Positions 1 through 4,739 of a stretch of 10,388 nt of DNA are shown piece by piece. The stretch is taken from positions 1 through 10,388 of the forward strand of contig CABTZE010000069.1 of assembly GCA_902489215.1 (NCBI GenBank), read 5' to 3'. The DNA comes from an uncultured Brevibacterium sp. GTDB lineage: Bacteria; Actinomycetota; Actinomycetes; Actinomycetales; Brevibacteriaceae. Within the stretch, counting starts at the first letter, position 1; every line of letters begins with the position of its first letter. The translations under genes and the position numbers were made by a program. Under the pieces are notes generated by a model that searched no databases, was not told the DNA's origin, and was given only the letters and a program-made list of their open reading frames with translations.

Positions 1-41
1 AAACCCTTCACCAGACAACGGACGGTAAAAGCGAAAAGAAA

Positions 42-78
42 AAGGGCCCGACAAAGAAACCACCGTCGCCGGGCCCTT
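42..78 (-). terminator. Hairpin with T-rich tail on the minus strand
   Basis: Positions 42-50 (AAGGGCCCG) pair perfectly with 70-78 (CGGGCCCTT), a 9-bp stem with a 19-nt loop. Read on the minus strand, the stem is followed by a run rich in T (complement of the A-rich stretch at 26-43), which is the form of an intrinsic terminator. On the plus strand only TTCT follows. It lies just upstream of the promoter of the synthase gene. It could stop leftward or antisense transcripts, or act as a leader attenuator for a gene beyond the left edge. No leftward gene can be confirmed in the 41 bases to its left. Confidence 0.55.
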
Positions 79-79
79 C

Positions 80-85
80 TACACT
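80..85 (+). promoter_or_regulatory. Leaderless -10 element for N-acetylglutamate synthase
   Basis: TACACT matches the actinobacterial -10 consensus TANNNT and ends six bases before the ATG at 92, so transcription would start at or next to the A of the start codon. No Shine-Dalgarno sequence lies before the ATG. No convincing -35 is visible. Confidence 0.6.
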
Positions 86-91
86 GAGAAC

Positions 92-694
92 ATGTCCGCC
101 AATGCACCCGCAGGTCCTATCGCCCAGCAGCTCTCAGCCGCCTATTCGCCCATTCGGCTTGAAAGCGGCCTGTTTCTGCGCCGGGCACGTACTACTGACG
201 CCGCGAAGATCAATGCGCTCACCCAGCCACTGGTCGATGAGCGCGTCCTGGTGGCAAAGGACATGGTCAGCTACTTCGAAGCGCTGCAGCAGTTCCGGGT
301 GATCGTCGACATCGCCGAAGACGGCACAGAAACCCTTGCCGGCTGCGCTGCCCTGCACGTGTTCTGGGACGAAATCGCAGAAGTCCGCACGGTTGCAACC
401 AGTCCGGACTACCGCCGCAGGGGAGTGGGCCGTACACTCATCACGACATTGCTGGAAGAAGCCCGCATCATGGGCATCAAAAAGGTCTTCTGCCTGACAT
501 TCGAAACTGAGTTCTTCACCAGCCTCGGCTTTGAGCAGATTTCGGGAATCCCGGTCTCTCCAACAGTTTTTCAGGAGCTCCTGCACTCGACTGACGAAGG
601 AACCGCCGAGTTCCTCGACCTGGCCCGCGTCAAACCCAACACCCTGGGCAATAAGCGCATGATCATTGACCTGACGGAGACTGCGGAAGCGTAA
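92..694 (+). CDS. argA: Amino-acid N-acetyltransferase (short single-domain N-acetylglutamate synthase)
   Basis: A 200-residue GNAT-fold acetyltransferase expected to make N-acetylglutamate from glutamate and acetyl-CoA, the first step of arginine synthesis, in the cytosol. The acetyl-CoA pyrophosphate-binding loop is RRRGVG (residues 108-113), preceded by the strand EVRTVATSP (97-105) and followed by an amphipathic helix. The C-terminal KPNTLGNKRM (181-190) is characteristic of the short actinobacterial enzymes, such as Rv2747 of M. tuberculosis, which lack the amino-acid kinase domain of classical ArgA. About 25 residues precede the GNAT core. The ATG at 92 is chosen because it sits six bases after a TANNNT -10 element and has no ribosome binding site, consistent with a leaderless mRNA. 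The last 32 bp overlap the end of mutY on the other strand. It stands apart from any arginine operon. A different acyl acceptor cannot be excluded. Confidence 0.88.
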   Translation: MSANAPAGPIAQQLSAAYSPIRLESGLFLRRARTTDAAKINALTQPLVDERVLVAKDMVSYFEALQQFRVIVDIAEDGTETLAGCAALHVFWDEIAEVRTVATSPDYRRRGVGRTLITTLLEEARIMGIKKVFCLTFETEFFTSLGFEQISGIPVSPTVFQELLHSTDEGTAEFLDLARVKPNTLGNKRMIIDLTETAEA

Positions 695-1703
695 GAACGC
701 CGTACCCTAGCTGTTCTGACTGCTCTGCCGGTTGCCGGCACAGCAGCCCATCGTCTTCAAGGTCGCCTATCAGGCGCGCAATCCTTTCACCGTCAGCCAG
801 CCGACGGACCTTCGCTATGCCCTCCTGCACCTTGTCTGGCAGCAGCGCAGCCGCATCAACATCGAAATCCACGGTGTCCGCAACAAGCAGGTCCGCTCGC
901 ACCGGCGTGCCATGGGCGGTGCGCAGCAGACCCATGATCGCCCCGCGCAGCTGACGATCCGTGCCATGCCACGCCTGCGTTTTCGGTTTGCGCTCGGGGC
1001 TTGCGGGTTTGCCCGCAGAAACCCACGCGCACTGGGACAGCAGCGGACACTCATCACAGCGTGGATTGCGGGAAGTGCACACCAAAGCGCCAAGCTCCAT
1101 GGTTCCCGCGTTCCAGCGGACCGAACGCTGCGGTGATTCCGGCAGCAGTTCCCGGGCCCACGCTGTTTCGGCCTTCGTCGCATTTCCGGGGTGTTCGTGG
1201 CCGTCGACCGCGCGGGCAAGAACCCTGCGGATGTTGACATCCAGAATCGCAGTGCGGGCACCGAAGGCGAACCCCGCAACGGCAGCCGCCGTGTACGCCC
1301 CGATCCCGGGCAGGCCCAGCAGCACCTCCTCATCGTGCGGCACATTCCCGGCGTGATCAGCAACGATCGCCTGAGCGCACTCCTGCAGCCGCAGCGCGCG
1401 CCGGGGATAGCCGAGCGTGCCCCAGGCGACCAGAACATCCGCGGTCGAGGCGGACGCCAGGTCCGCTGGGGTGGGCCACTTCCGCATCCACTCGCTCCAG
1501 CGAGGTGCCACACGGGACATGGGAGTCTGCTGTGACATCACCTCGGACACCAGAACACCCCAGGCGGAGGTGTCCGGCTCCCGCCAGGGCAGGGGGCGCT
1601 CGTACTCGGCGAACCAGTCGATGACAGCGGTGTGCAGGGCCTCGAGATCGGCCGGTCGGCGGTGTGTCCCACGGACGGAATCGGTGCGGCGACGTACGCT
1701 CAA
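663..1703 (-). CDS. mutY: A/G-specific adenine glycosylase MutY
   Basis: A 346-residue base-excision repair glycosylase that removes adenine mispaired with 8-oxoguanine or guanine. Visible features in order: catalytic Glu54 in SEVMSQQT (53-60), helix-hairpin-helix LPGIGAYTAAAV (131-142), catalytic Asp155 in AILDVNIRRVLAR (152-164), and the [4Fe-4S] cluster cysteines 209, 216, 219 and 225 with the expected C-x6-C-x2-C-x5-C spacing. The C-terminal part (about 245-346) is short and diverged compared with the MutT-like recognition domain of E. coli MutY. The start is the TTG at 1703: an excellent Shine-Dalgarno (GGAAGGAG, minus strand, 1712-1719) lies 8 bases upstream, no other start codon fits, and translation further upstream would run through the neighbouring divergent gene. 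The start codon is 4 bp from the ATG of that gene, and the 3' end overlaps the synthase gene by 32 bp. A neighbouring radA matches actinobacterial synteny. Confidence 0.95.
   Translation of the reverse strand: MSVRRRTDSVRGTHRRPADLEALHTAVIDWFAEYERPLPWREPDTSAWGVLVSEVMSQQTPMSRVAPRWSEWMRKWPTPADLASASTADVLVAWGTLGYPRRALRLQECAQAIVADHAGNVPHDEEVLLGLPGIGAYTAAAVAGFAFGARTAILDVNIRRVLARAVDGHEHPGNATKAETAWARELLPESPQRSVRWNAGTMELGALVCTSRNPRCDECPLLSQCAWVSAGKPASPERKPKTQAWHGTDRQLRGAIMGLLRTAHGTPVRADLLVADTVDFDVDAAALLPDKVQEGIAKVRRLADGERIARLIGDLEDDGLLCRQPAEQSEQLGYGVLTLPQSPSGQ
1695..1700 (+). promoter_or_regulatory. Leaderless -10 element for the membrane-anchored protein, inside mutY codons 2-3
   Basis: TACGCT fits TANNNT and ends seven bases before the ATG at 1708. 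It lies within the first codons of mutY on the opposite strand. The AAAGGG directly before the ATG has no spacing and is not a usable Shine-Dalgarno, so a leaderless transcript is the better reading. Confidence 0.5.
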
Positions 1704-1707
1704 AGGG

Positions 1708-2454
1708 ATGACTCCTTCCAGTGCTCCGAGGCCGGCAGCGCCTGTGCGCCGCCATCCTCCCGAAGTGTACCGACGCCGCCGAATGACGGTGCTGGGCTTG
1801 GCTGTGCTCATCCTCGCCCTGTTCATCGTCGGAATCGTCCTGCTCGTGCAGGCCCTGTCAGGTTCAGACGAGCAGACCGCCAAACCAGCCGACCAGCAGG
1901 AAGCGGCGGCTGGAGCGGCCGAAGAGGAACAGCAGGAGCAGGCACCCGGACCCGAAGGCGACGAGGCCAGCGGCACGTGCCCTGCCGACCAGGTGACTCT
2001 CACCGCGGGAATGGACAAAAAGGAGTACAAGGCCGGCGAAAAGGCCACCATGACCCTCAACGTCAAGAACGAACACTCCGCCGCCTGCCAGATCGAGGTC
2101 GGCTCGGCTTCGCAGCAGTTCATCATCCAGCAGGATGACAAGACGGTGTGGGATTCAGCGTGGTGCTCCGCGGATGGGCAGGACGAACAGCGTGTGTTTG
2201 CGCCGGGAACAGCAAAGAACACCACCCTGTCGTGGTCTCTGGTGCCCACGGACAAGAACTGCAACAAAACCGCCGACAGCTTTGAGCCCGGCGAATACCA
2301 GCTGGTTGTGAAACTGGGGAAGGCTACAAGCCCGCCGCACCCCTTCACCGTCATTGACGAGTCCGAAAAGGACAGCGAAGAAGACGGCAAAGCCGACAAA
2401 AAGGACGGCAAAGCCAGCAAGAAGGACAGCGAGGCCGACAGCAAAGACAGCTGA
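1708..2454 (+). CDS. Membrane-anchored extracytoplasmic protein of unknown function
   Basis: A 248-residue protein with no function I recognise. Order of parts: a short basic cytoplasmic segment with RRHPPEVYRRRR (14-25); one strongly hydrophobic transmembrane helix (about 27-50), positive side in; an acidic Gln/Glu/Ala/Pro linker (52-90); a probable beta-sandwich domain (91-217) with cysteines at 91, 127, 153 and 185 that could form two disulfides outside the cell; and a charged 7-residue repeat tail (226-248). The phrases YKAGEKATMTLNVKN and FEPGEYQLVV resemble Ig-like or BsuPI-like domains, but this is only a resemblance. The ATG at 1708 keeps the basic pre-membrane segment and follows a leaderless -10; the ATG at 1783 directly before the helix is an alternative. 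A strong hairpin terminator follows. The M. tuberculosis mutY-radA region also holds an uncharacterised membrane protein gene (Rv3587c), a possible positional counterpart. Confidence 0.8.
   Translation: MTPSSAPRPAAPVRRHPPEVYRRRRMTVLGLAVLILALFIVGIVLLVQALSGSDEQTAKPADQQEAAAGAAEEEQQEQAPGPEGDEASGTCPADQVTLTAGMDKKEYKAGEKATMTLNVKNEHSAACQIEVGSASQQFIIQQDDKTVWDSAWCSADGQDEQRVFAPGTAKNTTLSWSLVPTDKNCNKTADSFEPGEYQLVVKLGKATSPPHPFTVIDESEKDSEEDGKADKKDGKASKKDSEADSKDS
1712..1719 (-). promoter_or_regulatory. Ribosome binding site that fixes the mutY TTG start
   Basis: On the minus strand GGAAGGAG is followed by 8 bases and then TTG. The same bases encode residues 2-4 of the divergent membrane protein on the plus strand, so this segment serves two functions at once. 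Confidence 0.75.
1764..1769 (-). promoter_or_regulatory. Candidate mutY -10 element inside the divergent gene
   Basis: The minus strand reads TACACT, a TANNNT match about 60 bases upstream of the TTG start. It would give a 5' leader of roughly 50 nt carrying the Shine-Dalgarno. No clear -35 is seen. TANNNT hexamers occur by chance, so this is tentative. Confidence 0.3.
2383..2445 (+). repeat. Three 21-bp (7-codon) tandem repeats in a charged tail
   Basis: The encoded units are DGKADKK, DGKASKK and DSEADSK (residues 226-246), followed by a final DS. At DNA level the first two share GACGGCAAAGCC at 2383-2394 and 2404-2415, exactly 21 bp apart. The tail alternates acidic and basic residues and is nearly charge-balanced. 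In-frame repeats of this size could vary in copy number by slippage. Confidence 0.75.
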
Positions 2455-2489
2455 TTCTGCTGTTGCCGCTGACGCTGTCAGCTGATCTG

Positions 2490-2520
2490 AAAGACACGTG
2501 CTTGAGAAGCACGTGTCTTT
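2490..2520 (+). terminator. Strong hairpin terminator after the membrane-anchored protein gene
   Basis: A perfect 14-bp stem (2490-2503 with 2507-2520) closes a 3-nt GAG loop. The stem ends in TCTTT and is followed by a pyrimidine-rich stretch. It starts 36 bp after the stop codon and ends 35 bp before the next ATG, so the carbonic anhydrase gene probably has its own transcript. The arms begin AAAG and end CTTT, so it could work in both directions. Confidence 0.8.
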
Positions 2521-2543
2521 CTGCTTCTGTGCTCGCGTCTGGC

Positions 2544-2549
2544 TAGGAT
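2544..2549 (+). promoter_or_regulatory. Leaderless -10 element for the carbonic anhydrase gene
   Basis: TAGGAT (TANNNT) is followed by six bases and the ATG at 2556. There is no Shine-Dalgarno at a useful distance. The spacing is identical to that at 92, 4701, 6779 and 10296. Confidence 0.6.
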
Positions 2550-2555
2550 GGTGAC

Positions 2556-3074
2556 ATGGCACACATCATTCCTCTGGACAATGGCGTCCCGAAAGCTGAC
2601 GACGCCGCATTTCTCGCTCCCACTGCCACCCTTTCCGGTGACGTGACCATGGCTGAAGACTCCAGTGCTTTTTACGGGGTTTCAGTGCGCGGTGACACCG
2701 CGACGATCTCGGTAGGAGAGCGCACCAACCTGCAGGACAATGTGGTTCTGCACGCCGACGAAGACTCCCCGTGCACTGTGGGCAATGACGTCACCGTCGG
2801 CCACAGCGCGGTGGTTCACGGCTGCACAATCGGCGATCGCACGCTCATCGGCATGTCCGCCACCATCATGAACGGGGCAGAGATCGGCAAAGACTGCCTG
2901 GTGGCCGCCGGAGCTCTGGTCCTGGAGGGCACCAAGGTTCCCGATGGATCGCTTGTTGCGGGTGCCCCCGCCAAGGTTCGCCGTGAACTGACCCAGGAAG
3001 AGCTCGACTTCCTGCCGCAGTCAGCCGCGCACTACGTGCAGACTGCCCGCCGTCACGCGAAGGCCATCAGCTGA
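2556..3074 (+). CDS. Gamma-class carbonic anhydrase family protein
   Basis: A 172-residue left-handed beta-helix (hexapeptide repeat) protein of the YrdA/PaaY/Cam group, expected to form trimers with a metal ion between subunits. The three metal-binding histidines are His66 (VVLHAD), His83 (VGHSAV) and His88 (VVHGC). The start of the fold is marked by FYGVSVRGD (39-47) and the end by VAGAPAKVRREL (134-145), after which a C-terminal helix (146-172) packs on the trimer. The acidic loop containing the proton-shuttle Glu of the Methanosarcina enzyme is not evident, as is usual for the short subgroup, so CO2 hydration activity is possible but not assured; some relatives are acyltransferase-like or accessory proteins. 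It has its own leaderless promoter and converges on radA. M. tuberculosis has a beta-class enzyme (canB) in the corresponding region, a class swap worth noting. Confidence 0.9.
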   Translation: MAHIIPLDNGVPKADDAAFLAPTATLSGDVTMAEDSSAFYGVSVRGDTATISVGERTNLQDNVVLHADEDSPCTVGNDVTVGHSAVVHGCTIGDRTLIGMSATIMNGAEIGKDCLVAAGALVLEGTKVPDGSLVAGAPAKVRRELTQEELDFLPQSAAHYVQTARRHAKAIS

Positions 3075-3090
3075 CAACACAGAAACTGTG

Positions 3091-3127
3091 ACGCCGGCAG
3101 GCAGTGCTCAGGCACTCCTGCCGGCGT
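3091..3127. terminator. Bidirectional hairpin between carbonic anhydrase and radA
   Basis: A perfect 11-bp GC-rich stem (3091-3101 with 3117-3127) surrounds a 15-nt loop that can form a further 4-bp pairing (3103-3106 with 3113-3116). It sits between two convergent genes, 16 bp after one stop codon and 30 bp from the other. Neither side has a long T run, so termination may be partial or assisted. Confidence 0.7.
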
Positions 3128-3157
3128 TCTGAAAACCAGTGCTCAGCAGACCTGCGC

Positions 3158-4507
3158 TCAGCTGAATGTGATGTCGACGGCATCGCGAAGCGTGGTGCAT
3201 TCGGCGACGCGCATGCCCTGCGGCACCGTGATGTCGGTGAGTGATCCCTTTGCGACTATGGCCCGGCTGAAGCCCAACCGGGATGCTTCGATCAGCCGCT
3301 GTTGGATTCCGGGCACCCGACGGATTTCGCCGGACAAGCTGATTTCACCCACCGCGACCAGCCTGTCTTTGGGTGGCCTTCCCGCATACGCGCCCGCCAA
3401 CGCCAAACACACCCCCAGATCGACCGCCGGCTCTGACAGTTTGATGCCGCCGACGGTGGACACGTACACGTCGTGGCGGCCGCTGATGCTCTGTTCCAAA
3501 CTTCGGCCGACAACGGCAATGTTCATAGCAACACGCGATGAATCCAGCCCGTTGACCACCCGGCGGGGTGAGCCGCCGCCTTCCTGTGGGTCGACGAGAG
3601 CCTGTATTTCGACGATCATGGCGCGCTTGCCCTCGAGTGCAACCGTCAGGCACGTGCCGGGAGAGTTCGATGAGCCGACGAACATCTGGGCCGGATCAAC
3701 AACACTGCTGATGCCGGTTTCGTCCATGTCGAACAGCCCGACTTCGTCAGTGGTTCCGTAGCGGTTCTTCAGGGCGCGCAGAATGCGCATGCGCGAATGT
3801 CTGTCGCCTTCGAAGCTGCACACAACGTCCACCAGGTGCTCCAACAGCCTGGGCCCGGCAACATTGCCGTCCTTGGTTATATGGCCAACAAGGATGGTGG
3901 GCAGCCCACGCACTTTGGCTTCGCGGATAAGCGACGCCGCGACTTCCCGCACCTGGGTGACCCCGCCGGGAACGCCGGAGACTTCCGATGATCCGATGGT
4001 CTGCACGGAATCGACGATCAGCAGTTCTGGCGAAACCGCGTCGATCTGACCCAGCACCGTGGCAAGGTCGGTTTCTGCCGCCAGCAGCAGGTTTTCCTGC
4101 ACAGCCCCGATCCGCTCAGCACGGCCGCGCACCTGCCCCTGAGATTCCTCACCCGTGACGTAGAGAACCCGCTGCCCGGCTCCAGCGGCTTTGCCCGCGA
4201 CATCCAACAGCAGAGTGGACTTGCCAACACCGGGTTCTCCCGCCAGCAGAACAACTCCGCCGGGAACGAAGCCGCCGCCGAGCACACGGTCGAGCTCATT
4301 CACCTGCGTGGAGCGCGCACGAGCCGACGCGGGGTCGATCTCCGTCATGGGCTTTGCCGCGGTCAGCGCTGTGGGCTTCGCCGCCTTGGTTTTGGCCGAA
4401 GCACCCAGCTGGACGGCTTCTTCCAGAGTTCCCCATTCGCCGCACTTGGGGCAGCGACCAAGCCACTTGGGGCTTCGATAGCCGCAGTCCGTGCATTCGT
4501 AAGTCAT
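3158..4507 (-). CDS. radA: DNA repair ATPase RadA
   Basis: A 449-residue RecA-like protein that promotes branch migration of recombination intermediates. In order: N-terminal zinc finger with Cys5, Cys8, Cys19 and Cys22; linker (32-65); Walker A GEPGVGKST (90-98); Walker B LLIVDS (162-167); the RadA-specific motif as KNRYG (247-251; KNRFG in E. coli); and a C-terminal Lon-protease-like domain (about 275-449) without a protease active site. Length is typical. The ATG at 4507 gives the usual N-terminus directly before the zinc finger. A GTG at 4513 would add two residues. Neither has a Shine-Dalgarno; minus-strand CAGTCT ends six bases before the ATG, so a weak leaderless -10 is possible. Divergent from the BCCT transporter unit, convergent with the carbonic anhydrase gene. 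In many actinobacteria disA follows radA directly, but here it does not. Confidence 0.95.
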   Translation of the reverse strand: MTYECTDCGYRSPKWLGRCPKCGEWGTLEEAVQLGASAKTKAAKPTALTAAKPMTEIDPASARARSTQVNELDRVLGGGFVPGGVVLLAGEPGVGKSTLLLDVAGKAAGAGQRVLYVTGEESQGQVRGRAERIGAVQENLLLAAETDLATVLGQIDAVSPELLIVDSVQTIGSSEVSGVPGGVTQVREVAASLIREAKVRGLPTILVGHITKDGNVAGPRLLEHLVDVVCSFEGDRHSRMRILRALKNRYGTTDEVGLFDMDETGISSVVDPAQMFVGSSNSPGTCLTVALEGKRAMIVEIQALVDPQEGGGSPRRVVNGLDSSRVAMNIAVVGRSLEQSISGRHDVYVSTVGGIKLSEPAVDLGVCLALAGAYAGRPPKDRLVAVGEISLSGEIRRVPGIQQRLIEASRLGFSRAIVAKGSLTDITVPQGMRVAECTTLRDAVDITFS

Positions 4508-4584
4508 ATGCACAGACTGCCACGAGGCACTGACACAGCATCAAGCAGACCAACCCAGCCGGCGCCTCGTGGGCTGCAAAGTGG

Positions 4585-4602
4585 GCGGACCAACCGGTCC
4601 GC
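4585..4602. promoter_or_regulatory. Dyad in the radA / BCCT control region
   Basis: GCGGACC and GGTCCGC (4585-4591 and 4596-4602) form a perfect 7-bp inverted repeat around AACC. It lies 77 bp upstream of the radA ATG and about 100 bp upstream of the putative transcription start of the transporter. An operator is possible, but a chance palindrome in GC-rich DNA cannot be excluded. Confidence 0.35.
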
Positions 4603-4688
4603 GCGCCAGCCGCCGCATCAGCCGCCAAACCTGCTCCCCGCGCCCCGGCGGCACACTTTGCGCATTCCCTGCGAAACCCGTGCCTGTG

Positions 4689-4694
4689 TAGTGT
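4689..4694 (+). promoter_or_regulatory. -10 element of the transporter transcript
   Basis: TAGTGT fits TANNNT and ends six bases before the ATG at 4701, the same geometry as the other leaderless genes here. Transcription would therefore start on the first base of a 12-codon leader ORF, not on the transporter start itself. No good -35 was found. Confidence 0.5.
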
Positions 4695-4700
4695 GGATAG

Positions 4701-4739
4701 ATGACATGTCACCAGATGACAAAGGAGGACGAAGGATGA
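4701..4739 (+). CDS. Twelve-codon leaderless leader ORF overlapping the BCCT start
   Basis: The reading frame encodes MTCHQMTKEDEG and stops at TGA 4737-4739, which overlaps the transporter ATG (4736-4738) as ATGA. Its ATG lies six bases after a TANNNT -10 element, so it would be the first codon of a leaderless mRNA. The transporter Shine-Dalgarno (4721-4728) lies inside this ORF, so ribosomes translating the leader would cover the site and terminate on the transporter start. Short leaderless upstream ORFs coupled to the next gene are established in mycobacteria. That this one is translated is inferred from geometry alone. A competing ATG at 4706 is in frame with the transporter and would add ten residues to it. 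Confidence 0.5.
   Translation: MTCHQMTKEDEG
4721..4728 (+). promoter_or_regulatory. Ribosome binding site that fixes the BCCT start
   Basis: AAAGGAGG is a near-perfect Shine-Dalgarno, with 7 bases before the ATG at 4736. It selects 4736 over the upstream in-frame ATG at 4706. It lies within the leader ORF. Confidence 0.85.

Noticed and set aside
726..740. TGCCGG/CCGGCA hairpin as terminator of the synthase gene
   Set aside because: It is only 6 bp, has no T run and lies inside mutY coding sequence; such short GC palindromes are expected by chance.
1417..1755. Other open frames overlapping the start of mutY on both strands
   Set aside because: Composition is typical of shadow frames in GC-rich coding DNA, and the MutY motifs leave no room for a second gene.
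663..2444. A 593-codon minus-strand open frame covering mutY and the neighbouring gene
   Set aside because: The upstream part is the antisense of the membrane-protein gene and has no MutY-like content. The TTG at 1703 with a strong Shine-Dalgarno marks the real start.
4508..4735. In-frame N-terminal extension of the BCCT protein up to 4508
   Set aside because: The extension is Arg/Pro-rich with no domain character, and the AAAGGAGG site seven bases before 4736 identifies the true start.
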